This document shows, one piece after another, positions 27,580 through 36,297 of a stretch of 64,000 nt of DNA. Origin of the DNA: JBGSMF01 sp964651475. Lineage in GTDB: Bacteria; Chloroflexota; Anaerolineae; Fen-1058. Location of the stretch: contig CAZYXV010000016.1 in NCBI GenBank assembly GCA_964651475.1, positions 40,123 through 104,122 on the forward strand. The letters are read 5' to 3'. Positions within the stretch are counted from its first letter, which is position 1. Each line of letters starts with the position of its first letter. The notes below the pieces were generated by a model. It saw only the letters and a list, made by a program, of their open reading frames with translations. It did not search any database and was not told the origin of the DNA. A program made the position numbers and the translations under genes.

Positions 27580-28716
27580 TCAGGGTAGGGTAGTCTCAAC
27601 TAAACCATCGGATGGACTGCAACTAGATGCAAAATCAGGCTTTGGGACATTGCGCAACGGGAATTTAAAAGTGTATTCTCCGCATGCTAATGGAGCTTCA
27701 TGAGGCAAATAGGGACGGGCATAGACCTGCAATCTGAGATTGCCTTCTGTAAAAATCAGCCCATCTTCAGGGATAAACTCACCAAACAGCTCGTAAATCT
27801 TTACTACGCCAGGCCCTTTGAGCACAGTGCTCTTGCTTTGCTGAGGATCGTTGCACCTGGTTTCGGCGTACAAATCGGCCAATGTAGGAGACTGTAATGG
27901 CCATGGACTGCCAGCACCTTTCCCCCATGGAATATTCACCCAGACAGTCAATTCTTCAGGCTCATAGATTTGGAGGTCAGCGGGTCGGTAGTTTGCAAGC
28001 AACTGATAGGTATTGCGTAGCGATGACGGAATTGTAGAGGTGGGAGGACAACTATTACAGTCTTCGATATCAAATTGTTCTGGTTGTTCCATAAAGTGCC
28101 ATAATCCATAGAGGTCTATGTGCTTGGATCGCCAGGCATCAACCCGGATGATTTGGCTGGATGTTCCATCAAAAGGGCCGTGTTCCCAGGTAATGCCGTA
28201 TGTGACAGGGTCGTAATCAAAGAATCCATGCTGGTCAATGGTGTTGAGCAAAGCACAAACCTCTTTTCGTGCAAGATGTCCCTCTCGCAACTGTAGCTGT
28301 GGACCCTCCAAAGTTTCTATCCAGTCGGAAACAAGTAATTGCCCGTCGGCATATAAAACAAGATGCGGAACATTTGCATAGGGGTTGCCGCCATCGCCGC
28401 CGTGGCTACTGAACTGGATCAGCACTTGTTCCGGATTCCACTGATGAGCTGTTAGGGTAGAAACAGGTGTACTTGTGGATTTGGGTGCGCGGGACGGTTT
28501 TACTGTTGGGGTAAGGCTGGGTGTCAGGGTACTTTGGGGGGTCAGGGTAGGACGCAGTGTTAGAGTAGGCGTAGAAGTAATAGAAAACATTGTGCTTGTG
28601 GGTGAGATTACTTGCGCTGGGGCAAGAGTTTGCTGGGGCGCCAGAGTACATGCGCTGAGTAGCAAGCTGCCCAACCCTAGTTCAATTAGAATGCAGAACC
28701 ACTTGCTGAGACACAT
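27580..28716 (-). CDS. Lipoprotein of unknown function
   Basis: 378 residues from ATG 28716 (GAAGGG 9 bases upstream). The signal peptide ends in the lipobox LLLSAC, then comes a Thr/Pro/Ser-rich stalk of about 80 residues. The globular domain follows, with VPHLVLYADGQLLVSDW and GFFDYDPVTYG. I do not recognise the domain. The sequence is AT-richer than flanking genes, suggesting acquisition. The gene ends 58 bases before the pbpC start. Confidence 0.75.
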   Translation of the reverse strand: MCLSKWFCILIELGLGSLLLSACTLAPQQTLAPAQVISPTSTMFSITSTPTLTLRPTLTPQSTLTPSLTPTVKPSRAPKSTSTPVSTLTAHQWNPEQVLIQFSSHGGDGGNPYANVPHLVLYADGQLLVSDWIETLEGPQLQLREGHLARKEVCALLNTIDQHGFFDYDPVTYGITWEHGPFDGTSSQIIRVDAWRSKHIDLYGLWHFMEQPEQFDIEDCNSCPPTSTIPSSLRNTYQLLANYRPADLQIYEPEELTVWVNIPWGKGAGSPWPLQSPTLADLYAETRCNDPQQSKSTVLKGPGVVKIYELFGEFIPEDGLIFTEGNLRLQVYARPYLPHEAPLACGEYTFKFPLRNVPKPDFASSCSPSDGLVETTLP

Positions 28717-28976
28717 GAGATTGCCCTTCAATAATTGACTCAACATCTATCACCATTACCATCACCATCATCGGCTTGTTCCTCATAGCATCGAGTTCTA
28801 CTTACAAGACGCCCCGACAGAACTAGTAGTTCGACGTTGTGTATCTGCGTAGGGCAAGCGTGTGGTAATTGTTAGAAAAGCCAGGCGTCCGGCTTGTGGG
28901 AAAGCTAAAGAGCCGCGTTGTTTCCAGCGGACTCTGGCCTGTTGGAGAGATAATCTAATAGATGTCTAGCAGTTTG

Positions 28977-29051
28977 TCGGAGAGTCGCTCCCCGCCCCGT
29001 CCCCGGGACGCGCGACTATCGAGGACGAGGGGTGGAGCAGAGATTCTCCGA
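28977..29051. terminator. Long imperfect hairpin after the glycosyltransferase gene
   Basis: TCGGAGA (28977-28983) pairs with TCTCCGA (29045-29051), and inside it GCTCC pairs with GGAGC and CCGTCC with GGACG. It lies just beyond the stop of the minus-strand glycosyltransferase gene. No clear T tract, so a terminator role is tentative. The remaining 28717-28976 holds no gene that I can support, only a short GAACTAGTAGTTC palindrome. Confidence 0.4.
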
Positions 29052-29058
29052 TAGAGTC

Positions 29059-29754
29059 CTAGGGCGTCAGCCGCTCGCGTAAAAATACCCACAAGGTGAG
29101 TAAACCGGTCCGAAACGCCTTGATCTTTTTGCCTTCTTCGATGGTGCGGGGATGATAGGACACCGGCACTTCCACGATGTTGTAGCCGCGCTTGCGCAGC
29201 TTGCACGGCAGTTCAAAATCCAGGTCGAAACCGCTGCCGCTTAATTGAAGCGAGCGCGCCACGTCCAGGCGCACCATTTTGGTGGCTACGGCGATATCGC
29301 TAAGTTGGCTGTTAAAGAGGATATTGAAAGCAAAGGTGAGCAAACGCACACCCCAATAATTCACGGCATATTTGTAAATGGCTCGCCCGCCCAGCGTGCG
29401 CGAGCCAAACACGGCGTCGGCGTGTTCGCCCGCGAGGTGGGTGAACAATTCCAACTCTTCGGGGTCGTACTCGAAATCGGCATCTTGAATTACGGCGTAA
29501 TCGCCCGTGGCGTGCGCATAGCCGGTGCGCACCGACGTGCCCTTGCCCATGTTGCGCGGCTGGAAAATAACTTGCACGTCTGCCCACGGGAGCCGTTGCA
29601 GCAGCTCACGGGTGCCGTCCGTCGAGCAGTTGTCTACGACGATGATTTCTTTGCTCCATCCATCGCTCAACGCAGCGGCGCGCACCCGGTCGAGGATGCC
29701 CATGATTGTCTTTTTTTCGTTATAGGCGCAAATGATGATGGATAGTTTTGGCAT
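29059..29754 (-). CDS. Family 2 glycosyltransferase (DPM1/polyprenol-phosphate type)
   Basis: 231 residues. GT-A fold traits are LSIIICAYNEKKTIMGIL at the start, IIVVDNCSTDGTRELL, the metal site IQDADFEYDPEEL, and GSRTLGG. The C-terminal VPVSYHPRTIEEGKKI is typical of dolichyl-phosphate mannosyl or glucosyl transferases. It lacks a C-terminal membrane domain, so the lipid acceptor is an inference. It is the last gene of the CDP-sugar operon, 33 bases after the fusion gene. Confidence 0.88.
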   Translation of the reverse strand: MPKLSIIICAYNEKKTIMGILDRVRAAALSDGWSKEIIVVDNCSTDGTRELLQRLPWADVQVIFQPRNMGKGTSVRTGYAHATGDYAVIQDADFEYDPEELELFTHLAGEHADAVFGSRTLGGRAIYKYAVNYWGVRLLTFAFNILFNSQLSDIAVATKMVRLDVARSLQLSGSGFDLDFELPCKLRKRGYNIVEVPVSYHPRTIEEGKKIKAFRTGLLTLWVFLRERLTP

Positions 29755-29787
29755 GCTCGTTGCTCGCGGCTACTGCCGTCCTGTGGA

Positions 29788-32100
29788 TTACTTGTTGCTC
29801 GTCACTTGTGTGGAGCGAAAGAATGATTCGAATTGTTCCAGCATATAAGTGATGCGCGCTTCGTCCAGGCCAGGATAGACGCCGACGAAAAACACGCCGC
29901 GCATGACGATGTCCGAGTTAGGCAAATCGCCGACGACGCGAGCCGGAATATCGCGATAGCCCGGCTGGTGCAAAATGTTGCCGGCGAACAGGTAGCGCGT
30001 TTCAATGTTGCGCGCTTCCAGAAACATTGTGAGGCCCTTGCGATTCACAGGCGCGCCGGGACGCACGCACAGCGGAAAGGCGAACCAGCTTGGATCGGCG
30101 CGCGGGCTCCACGTGGGCAAAATCATATAGTCCTCATAAGGCTTTAGCCCATCGTAGAGCAGCTTGAAGTGGCGCTTGCGCGCCGCGATGAACTCGGACA
30201 CCTTGTCCAGTTGCGCCAGTCCCACCGCCGCCTGGAACTCGGTCAACTTGAGATTATAGCCAATCTCGGTGAACAGGTAACGATGGTCGTAGGTTTCCAG
30301 CATGCCGGGGATAGGGCGGTCGAAGCGGTGTCCGCACTTGCCATCGGGGGGATTATCGTAATCGCAAAAGCAATCTCGGCCCCAATCGCGCAGCGTGCGC
30401 GCCAGGCGGGCCAAGCGGCGGCTATTGGTAAAGACTGCCCCGCCTTCGCCGGTGGTGATGTGGTGCGCCGGGTAAAAGCTCTGGGTGCCCAAATGCCCAA
30501 ACGTGCCAACCAGTTGACCATCGTAGCGGCTGCCCAACGCGTCGCAGCAATCTTCGATCACGAATAGATTGTGCGTCCGGGCAAAAGCCATCACCTTGTC
30601 CATCTCGACGGGGTTGCCCAAGGTGTGCGGCACGAATATAGCGCGCGTGCGTTCTGAAAGCGCCGCCTCGAGCTGTTCCACATCCACGTTGTAATTGCCA
30701 AGCTGGCAATCTATGAGCACGGGGACGAGGCCGTTTTGGAGGATCGGCGCCAGTGTGGTGGGGAATGTAGCGGCGGGCGTGATCACTTCGTCGCCGGGGC
30801 GCAGGCGGTTGTGCAATTGCCGCGCGCAGAGCGTAGATATCGCCACCAGGTTGGCCGACGATCCCGAGTTGACGGGGATGACGGCTTTGACGCCCAAGAA
30901 ATGCTCTAACGCTTCTTCAAAGGCGCGCCCAAAGCGCCCGTGCGTGAGTTGAAAATCCAGCGCGGCGTCTACGGCGTTGATCAGCTCGCGCTCGTCGAAC
31001 ACGCGCCCGGCGTAATGCACGCGCGTCTGGCCGGGGGTAAAGGGGCGGTTAGCGTGGCGCAGGCGATAGTATTCAATCACCTGATCCACAATGTTGGCGC
31101 GCAAAGAAGATAGGGAAATGTCAAAAGTAGACGGCGGAAAGTTGAAGGTGGAAAGGATGTCTGTTTGTTGTTGATACCACTCGATGGTGGCGCGCAGTCC
31201 ATCTTGGAGCGGTGTGCGGGCCTGCCAGCCCAGCAGTTCGCGCGCCGCCTCTACATCGGCCACCTGGTCCATAATCTCGCCGGGGCGATAGGGTAGCGCG
31301 CCGGGTAGAGGCTGTCCGCTCGAGCCAATGGTTTCAAACAGGTGCGCCACCACCTGGCGGATTTCCCACGACTGGCCGCTGCCCAGGTCAATGCTCTTGC
31401 CTTCGACGTTGGGCGCCAGCGCGGCGCGCACGTACCCTTCGACCACGTCATCCACGTATACAAAATCGCGCTTTTGCTGGCCGGGCGTCATGGGGAAATC
31501 TCGCCCCTCCAACGCGGCGTAAATCGCGCTGGAGATCAGTGTGGTGGGCGGCTGGCCTGGTCCATACACGTGATACAGGCGCATTGTCACGGCGGGCAAG
31601 CCAAAGGTGCGCGCATACATGCGCACAAAAGCCCACGCGGCTGCTTTGGATGCGGCATAAGTATTGATGGGGTCCAGTTTTTCACGCGCGCCGTCGGGCG
31701 TGTTGCCCTGTTCACCATATTCGTAAGCCGTGCCGCTGTGGATAAAACGCTGCACGCCTGCCTGGCGCGCCGCTTCCAGCAAGTGAATGGTGCCGTGGAC
31801 GTTCGTGCGCAGCGCGGCGTCGGCCTGGACGAACGGCTGGCTCAGCCCCACCGCCGCCAGGTGAAATACAATCTGCGGGTGGAACGCATCAAACGCGCGC
31901 AGCACGGCGCCTCGCTCGCCCACGTCGGCGCGATGCACTTGCACGCAGTCAAGAATGTCGTGCAGCACGCGCAGATTCGACGTGTCGCGCGCCAGCACGG
32001 CCACGCGCGCGCCTTCGGCCACCAGCCGCCGCGTCAGGTGGCTGCCGATAAAGCCGGTTGCGCCGGTGATCAAGACTTGTTTGCCGCATAGTTCATTCAT
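29788..32100 (-). CDS. rfbH: NAD-dependent epimerase fused to RfbH-type 3-dehydrase
   Basis: 770 residues from ATG 32100. Residues about 1-315 are an SDR epimerase/reductase with GATGFIGSH and the YAASK (YxxxK) site. The rest is a DegT/DnrJ/EryC1 domain. The segment FYPAHHITTGEGG has His where aminotransferases keep the PLP lysine, as known for CDP-6-deoxy-hexulose 3-dehydrase (E1). A cysteine cluster DCFCDYDN...KCG could hold the known [2Fe-2S]. The two halves meet at a period-7 repeat array (31121-31155), so the fusion may be recent. An E3-type reductase is not in the window. Confidence 0.88.
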   Translation of the reverse strand: MNELCGKQVLITGATGFIGSHLTRRLVAEGARVAVLARDTSNLRVLHDILDCVQVHRADVGERGAVLRAFDAFHPQIVFHLAAVGLSQPFVQADAALRTNVHGTIHLLEAARQAGVQRFIHSGTAYEYGEQGNTPDGAREKLDPINTYAASKAAAWAFVRMYARTFGLPAVTMRLYHVYGPGQPPTTLISSAIYAALEGRDFPMTPGQQKRDFVYVDDVVEGYVRAALAPNVEGKSIDLGSGQSWEIRQVVAHLFETIGSSGQPLPGALPYRPGEIMDQVADVEAARELLGWQARTPLQDGLRATIEWYQQQTDILSTFNFPPSTFDISLSSLRANIVDQVIEYYRLRHANRPFTPGQTRVHYAGRVFDERELINAVDAALDFQLTHGRFGRAFEEALEHFLGVKAVIPVNSGSSANLVAISTLCARQLHNRLRPGDEVITPAATFPTTLAPILQNGLVPVLIDCQLGNYNVDVEQLEAALSERTRAIFVPHTLGNPVEMDKVMAFARTHNLFVIEDCCDALGSRYDGQLVGTFGHLGTQSFYPAHHITTGEGGAVFTNSRRLARLARTLRDWGRDCFCDYDNPPDGKCGHRFDRPIPGMLETYDHRYLFTEIGYNLKLTEFQAAVGLAQLDKVSEFIAARKRHFKLLYDGLKPYEDYMILPTWSPRADPSWFAFPLCVRPGAPVNRKGLTMFLEARNIETRYLFAGNILHQPGYRDIPARVVGDLPNSDIVMRGVFFVGVYPGLDEARITYMLEQFESFFRSTQVTSNK
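31121..31155. repeat. Period-7 array at the epimerase-RfbH junction
   Basis: Five degenerate heptamers (TCAAAAG, TAGACGG, CGGAAAG, TTGAAGG, TGGAAAG). The minus strand encodes STFNFPPSTFDI, the stretch between the epimerase domain and the aminotransferase-like domain. Confidence 0.7.
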
Positions 32101-32141
32101 GTGTGTCCAATCAATGGGTTGATTTGTTCCCGGTCGAACTG

Positions 32142-33155
32142 TTACCCGCTTTCTTGTTCGCTTGCGTCCAGGTCGCCCTTTTCTGCCAGGTAAAGCCGGT
32201 ACCACGCCATGGTCCGGCGCAGGCCATCTTCCAGTGAAAAACGCGGCTCCCAGCCCAGCACGCGCCCGGCTTTGTCGCTGTTGAGATACTGTTTTTCAAT
32301 CTCGTTCGACGCTTCGTTGAGGATGATGGGTTCCAGGTCGGGGTAATCTGAGATGGCAATGATGGCCTTGACAATTTCCAGGACTGATTTGGGATCGTCC
32401 ATGCCGAAATTGAACGCCTGACCAAACAATTCTGGATTATTGAGTTGTTGCGCCAGCAGCATATAGCCGCTTACGACGTCGTCTACGTACAAATAGTCTC
32501 GCGTCATTTTGCCGTCGCTGCGAATGACGGGCGGCTCGCCGCGCAGGACGCTCCGCATCGTGCCGGGGACGATGCGGTTCCAGTTGAGATCGCCGCCGCC
32601 GTAAATGTTGCCGCAGCGCGTCACCGCCACCGGCAGGCGATAGGTGACGCCATACGCCTGCGCGATGAGATCGGCGCACGACTTGGAGACGTCGTAGGGA
32701 TGGCGGCCTTGCAGTGGCGTGGACTCGTCGTAGGGCAGTTGGTCTTGATCGCCGTAGGCTTTATCGGAGGAAGCGACGACGATGCGCTTGACCAGCGGGC
32801 TGCGCCGGCAGGCTTCCAACACTGTCCACGTACCCTTGATATCCGTCTCAAACGTGGAGAGTGGATTGCGGTTGGCGATGCTGACAATGGTCTGGGCGGC
32901 CAGGTGAAAGACTGTGTCCACCTCGTATTCGCCCAGCGCGCGCTCGACGACGGCGTAATCGGTCACATCACCGCGCACGGCATTGACGCGCTGCGTAAAG
33001 CCGCTCCAGTTCAGGTTATTGCGTGGCACCCAGTCGCGGATCAATCCCACCACGTTCGCGCCGCACTCGATCAGGGCGATGGTCAGCCAGGACCCCAACA
33101 GGCCGGTGCAGCCGGTTATAAAAACATTACGATCTTGCCAAAAATTATCTTCCAT
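32142..33155 (-). CDS. rfbG: CDP-glucose 4,6-dehydratase
   Basis: 337 residues. Rossmann motif GCTGLLGSW, ASSDKAYGDQDQLPYDE, and the catalytic YDVSKSCADLI (YxxxK). RCGNIYGGGDLNWNRIVPG is distinctive for CDP-glucose dehydratases. It converts CDP-glucose to CDP-4-keto-6-deoxyglucose, the substrate of the RfbH domain downstream. The ATG overlaps the stop of rfbF (TGATG), and the open frame further upstream is ignored. Confidence 0.93.
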   Translation of the reverse strand: MEDNFWQDRNVFITGCTGLLGSWLTIALIECGANVVGLIRDWVPRNNLNWSGFTQRVNAVRGDVTDYAVVERALGEYEVDTVFHLAAQTIVSIANRNPLSTFETDIKGTWTVLEACRRSPLVKRIVVASSDKAYGDQDQLPYDESTPLQGRHPYDVSKSCADLIAQAYGVTYRLPVAVTRCGNIYGGGDLNWNRIVPGTMRSVLRGEPPVIRSDGKMTRDYLYVDDVVSGYMLLAQQLNNPELFGQAFNFGMDDPKSVLEIVKAIIAISDYPDLEPIILNEASNEIEKQYLNSDKAGRVLGWEPRFSLEDGLRRTMAWYRLYLAEKGDLDASEQESG

Positions 33156-33958
33156 CACCACACCTTCCACGGCGCCTGCCCGCTTTCCCACAACTCGGTC
33201 AACTTTTGGGCCTCTTTGAAGGTGTCCATCTTGCCCCAAAAGTCTGTGTGTCCGTACATCATCAACTGGCCATCGGCGGCGATGTGGGGCAGCACCTGCC
33301 CTTCCAGGTCAATGCCGTCCCCGCCTTGCAGATAATCAAATATGCTCTGCTCGAATACGAAAAAGCCGGCATTGATCCAATGATCCAGTTGCGGCTTTTC
33401 GCGGAGGCCGCTCACCCGGCCATCACTTTCCACGTCGAGAAGACCGTACTGGCTGAGAGGCCGCACACCAGTGACCGTGGCCAGCTTGCCGTGCGCGCGA
33501 TGAAACGCCAGCAGCGCGTTGATATCCACATTGCCCACACCGTCGCCGTACGTGACGAAAAATGTGCTCGTCTCGATATAGGGCCGTGTATTGCGCACGT
33601 GATTGCCCTTTTCGGTGCGGTCGGGCAGCCCCGATTCAAACAGCGTGATGCGCCAGTTGTTTTCTTGCTGCGCCGCGTGAAATTCGAGGGGGACTGCCTG
33701 CCCCAACGTGAAGGTGAGGGGGCGGCTCATGGTATCGTATTCCAAAAAATAGCGGCGAATCCAATCGCCCCGATAGCCCAGCGGCAAGATAAAGTGGGTG
33801 TGGCCGTAGGCGGCGTAAATCTTCATCACGTGCCACAAAATGGGCTTGCCGCCCACGTCCACGAGCGCCTTGGGCGGCACCTCGCCTTCGCGGCCCAGCC
33901 GCGTGCCCGCGCCGCCGACGAGGATGACGACGGGTAACGATTCAGGTGTATTGTGCAT
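33155..33958 (-). CDS. rfbF: Glucose-1-phosphate cytidylyltransferase
   Basis: 267 residues. The nucleotidyltransferase signature is VVILVGGAGTRL followed by PPKALVDVGGKPILWHVM. FILPLGYRGDWIRRYF and FVTYGDGVGNVD (metal-binding Asp) are typical of CDP-glucose pyrophosphorylases. It makes CDP-glucose from CTP and glucose 1-phosphate, the first step of the dideoxyhexose pathway encoded by this operon. GGAG lies 8 bases before the ATG. A promoter and a terminator-like hairpin lie in its leader. Confidence 0.94.
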   Translation of the reverse strand: MHNTPESLPVVILVGGAGTRLGREGEVPPKALVDVGGKPILWHVMKIYAAYGHTHFILPLGYRGDWIRRYFLEYDTMSRPLTFTLGQAVPLEFHAAQQENNWRITLFESGLPDRTEKGNHVRNTRPYIETSTFFVTYGDGVGNVDINALLAFHRAHGKLATVTGVRPLSQYGLLDVESDGRVSGLREKPQLDHWINAGFFVFEQSIFDYLQGGDGIDLEGQVLPHIAADGQLMMYGHTDFWGKMDTFKEAQKLTELWESGQAPWKVW

Positions 33959-33979
33959 GCAATCTCCAACCGTGCCAGT

Positions 33980-34008
33980 AAAAAAGCTCTCTCAACAGTG
34001 GAGAGAGC
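33980..34008 (-). terminator. Leader terminator (possible attenuator) before rfbF
   Basis: On the minus strand an 8-bp stem (34001-34008 with 33986-33993, GCTCTCTC/GAGAGAGC), a 7-base loop and then six T's form an intrinsic terminator. It ends 22 bases before the rfbF ATG and starts about 10 bases after the predicted transcription start. Confidence 0.75.
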
Positions 34009-34024
34009 GTAAATAGCCACTGAA

Positions 34025-34053
34025 AGTTTAACATACGAGAGTGCATTTGTCAA
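34025..34053 (-). promoter_or_regulatory. rfbF: Sigma-70-type promoter of the CDP-sugar operon
   Basis: On the minus strand a perfect TTGACA (34048-34053), a 17-base spacer and TAAACT (34025-34030). The start of transcription would be near 34018. Confidence 0.75.
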
Positions 34054-34083
34054 TCAGGTTGTGCCCCCTGACGCCCCCCTCGC

Positions 34084-34113
34084 TTGGCTCACTGCGGTAT
34101 TTTGTGCTATAAT
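34084..34113 (+). promoter_or_regulatory. Distal promoter toward the response regulators
   Basis: TTGGCT (34084-34089), 18 bases, then TATAAT (34108-34113) preceded by TGC, an extended -10 form. It lies 163 bases before the first regulator gene, back to back with the rfbF promoter. Confidence 0.5.
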
Positions 34114-34184
34114 TCAGTTGCCCACGTTGGCTTAAGGTGTACTGATTGGACAAGCTTGCGGAGGTGCGCCCCCGGCGATTGTAA

Positions 34185-34212
34185 TTGACTTGCTTATTAT
34201 TTGTGGTACACT
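34185..34212 (+). promoter_or_regulatory. Proximal promoter of the response regulators
   Basis: TTGACT (34185-34190), 16 bases, then TACACT (34207-34212) preceded by TGG. It lies 64 bases before the ATG at 34276. Confidence 0.5.
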
Positions 34213-34275
34213 AAATAGGGAGTGTCGTATATATTATCAGCGTTGTACCCCCTGTGTACATCCAAGGAGATCAGC

Positions 34276-34665
34276 ATGGCTGAAGAGAAGAAAAGAGTCG
34301 TGTGCATTGAGGATGAGCCGGAAATGATTGACCTGGTCAAGCTCATCCTGGGGCGCAAAGGGTTCGAGCTGACAGGCGCCATGGGTGGACAAGAAGGGTT
34401 GGATGCGATCCGGCAGACCAAGCCTGATTTGGTCTTGTTGGACCTCATGATGCCTGATATGGACGGCTGGGAAGTCTATCGGCAAATGAAGAATGACGAC
34501 GAGCTGAAAAACATCCCGGTCATTGTAGTTACCGCCAGGGGACAGCCTATAGACAAGGTGCTTGGCTTGCACATCGCCAAAGTGGATGGTTACGTCATCA
34601 AGCCCTTCGGGCCGCAAGAGCTGCTTCAAAGCGTAGAAAAAGTGCTCGGCGGGCGCCATACATAG
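34276..34665 (+). CDS. CheY-like single-domain response regulator
   Basis: 129 residues, receiver domain only. Acidic pocket IEDEPEM, phosphoacceptor Asp in LVLLDLMMPDMDGWE, then VIVVTARG and the conserved Lys in VIKPFGPQELL. With no output domain it must act by protein contact. AAGGAG lies 8 bases before the ATG. A paralogue follows after 15 bases, and no histidine kinase is nearby. Confidence 0.93.
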   Translation: MAEEKKRVVCIEDEPEMIDLVKLILGRKGFELTGAMGGQEGLDAIRQTKPDLVLLDLMMPDMDGWEVYRQMKNDDELKNIPVIVVTARGQPIDKVLGLHIAKVDGYVIKPFGPQELLQSVEKVLGGRHT

Positions 34666-34680
34666 CTTTAGGTGGCAGGG

Positions 34681-35073
34681 ATGGAAACAAAAGTTAAAGT
34701 AGTCTGCGTCGAAGATGAACCTGGCGTGGTTGACCTGATTCAATTGATTTTTAGCCGACGTGGCTGGCAAGTCATGGGCGCGCTCAGCGGCCCGGAAGGC
34801 CTCGACCTTATTCGCCAGGAACGCCCAGATTTGGTGTTGCTCGATTTAATGTTGCCGGGGATAAGCGGATGGGTCGTCTACCAGCACCTGAAAGCGGACG
34901 AGGCCACGCGCGACATTCCCGTCATTGTCGTCACGGCCAAGGTAGATGGAATTGACGAAGTCCTGGCCAAGTACATCGCCAAAGTAGACGATTACGTCAA
35001 GAAACCATTTTCCCCGCAGGAACTCTTGAATAGCGTTGATCGTGTTTTGGCTCGAAAGCCGCAAAATCCGTAA
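34681..35073 (+). CDS. Second CheY-like response regulator
   Basis: 130 residues, a paralogue of the preceding gene with the same pocket: VEDEPGV, Asp in LVLLDLMLPGISGW, VIVVTAKVDG, Lys in YVKKPFSPQELL. Either ATG 34681 or GTG 34672 could be the start. The pair probably arose by tandem duplication and may be targets of one kinase. Two hairpins follow the stop. Confidence 0.92.
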   Translation: METKVKVVCVEDEPGVVDLIQLIFSRRGWQVMGALSGPEGLDLIRQERPDLVLLDLMLPGISGWVVYQHLKADEATRDIPVIVVTAKVDGIDEVLAKYIAKVDDYVKKPFSPQELLNSVDRVLARKPQNP

Positions 35074-35156
35074 CTTGTGCACGCTGCACAAGACCATTAC
35101 AACTCCACGCTGCGCACTGAGACGTTCAGTTGCCGCATGGCGTGGAGTGTTTTGTT
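35074..35156 (+). terminator. Double-hairpin terminator after the regulators
   Basis: A perfect 8-bp hairpin (35074-35092, CTTGTGCA/TGCACAAG) begins immediately after the stop. A second stem, ACTCCACGC (35102-35110) with GCGTGGAGT (35140-35148), is followed by the T-rich GTTTTGTT. Confidence 0.7.
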
Positions 35157-35164
35157 AACCACAC

Positions 35165-35171
35165 GTTAGGC
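35165..35171 (+). other. GTTAGGC core site upstream of cassette-like block
   Basis: A GTTRRRY core as found at integron recombination sites. I found no matching RYYYAAC partner for this copy, so it could be a chance match or a captured boundary. Confidence 0.3.
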
Positions 35172-35220
35172 GGTAGCTGTAGAATCAGCGCACGTGAAGG
35201 ATGAAACCGGGTAACTCCTA

Positions 35221-36054
35221 ATGAAGCGTTTGCCGTCTCTCAGAACGGGTTATCTCCCTGTCGTTATTGGATGGGTGCTTGGATGGATATGTGGTATTAT
35301 CACCATATTAATTTTCACCTCTGATTGGTCACCTGTGTCGCTCTCACCTACTCCTAACCCAAACTGGCATTGGTCACCAGATAAGAAATACTATGTGAGC
35401 GAAGAAGATGGCATTTGGCGTATCGTCTCTGCTGCCGTAATTGACCCGGTGATGGGAAAATGTGGGGAAGTGCGGTGGCGTTATCAGTGGGGCGGTTTCG
35501 CAGGATGGACAGCAGATAGTCGGTATGCAATCTTCTCTAGTAGTGACCAATATGGCAATAGTAGCACTTACGCATTTGATACAAAGGAATGGCGATACCG
35601 CGGGTTGGCAGTGCCCAGTAAAAGCATAATGGGTGAACCTTGCGTTATGGATGGGGGTTGTAAGCATGGATTAGTTGCCATTGCCTCTGTAACAGATCAG
35701 GTCTTGCTTCAGGACGGATCGCTTTTTTACCTACCAGAATTTACCCATACTGACATCCTAACTACAACAGGCAAAGATTTGATTGCAAGCGCCAGATGGT
35801 CACCAGATGAAGACTATTTGGTTTTTGTTGCCTATTGCGATAATTACAATCATGCGCGCCACATTGCAGAAGATTACGCTCTGCTCATTGCCAAGGGTGA
35901 CGGTACTCTGGTAGAAGTGATCACTCTCATAGACAGCTATCCAACAAGCTGGAAATGGTCAACAACTGGATTAGAAGTAACGATTGAGACTCAAAAACAA
36001 CAATATGTTTTGGATATAATGACCCATCAGGTTCAACAGATGGCTATTCATTGA
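35221..36054 (+). CDS. Membrane-anchored beta-propeller-like protein, unknown
   Basis: 277 residues. One N-terminal membrane helix (LPVVIGWVLGWICGIITILIF) is followed by an outside domain. It contains two WSPDxxYxV segments (WSPDKKYYVSEED, WSPDEDYLVFVAYC), as in PD40/TolB-like propeller repeats. The function is unknown. The sequence is clearly AT-richer than flanking genes and lies between GTTAGGC core sites, consistent with a captured cassette. The start is preceded by only a weak ribosome site. Confidence 0.7.
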   Translation: MKRLPSLRTGYLPVVIGWVLGWICGIITILIFTSDWSPVSLSPTPNPNWHWSPDKKYYVSEEDGIWRIVSAAVIDPVMGKCGEVRWRYQWGGFAGWTADSRYAIFSSSDQYGNSSTYAFDTKEWRYRGLAVPSKSIMGEPCVMDGGCKHGLVAIASVTDQVLLQDGSLFYLPEFTHTDILTTTGKDLIASARWSPDEDYLVFVAYCDNYNHARHIAEDYALLIAKGDGTLVEVITLIDSYPTSWKWSTTGLEVTIETQKQQYVLDIMTHQVQQMAIH

Positions 36055-36075
36055 GGTAAGTGGCAAGGCAATGCC

Positions 36076-36205
36076 GTCCGACCTTGGCTTCCAGTCGACG
36101 TTGCTTACGCTGCGCCTTCCAGGGATCCTTTCGCGTGGTCATCGTCTTTCGGGGCGCAAGGGTTATGCGTTGCAGACTGGACGGTGGGTGATGCTTACGT
36201 TAGGC
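36076..36205 (+). other. Degenerate attC-like site
   Basis: GTTAGGC (36199-36205) is the R' core. TCCAGTC (36090-36096) pairs with GACTGGA (36175-36181) as possible L boxes, and GTCCGAC (36076-36082) is a poor R'' match. Spacer lengths are unequal, so the call is weak. Confidence 0.35.
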
Positions 36206-36242
36206 CACTCGCCGCAGATCTCTGCAATGAATAACAACTCGG

Positions 36243-36251
36243 TGATATAAT
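36243..36251 (+). promoter_or_regulatory. Extended -10 element inside the cassette
   Basis: TGA followed by TATAAT (36246-36251), 47 bases before the ATG of the small gene, with no clear -35 box. It would let the cassette genes be expressed locally. Confidence 0.4.
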
Positions 36252-36297
36252 TAGGGCAAACTGAGAACATCATCTTTCTTCACTGGTCTGGGCAACA

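Noticed and set aside
28955..29206. Small minus-strand open frame after the glycosyltransferase
   Set aside because: It covers the hairpin region and an out-of-frame part of the glycosyltransferase gene; no homology or start signal.
35074..35171. Full attC or attI site after the second response regulator
   Set aside because: Only the GTTAGGC core is present; no RYYYAAC partner at proper distance, and the hairpin is better explained as a terminator.
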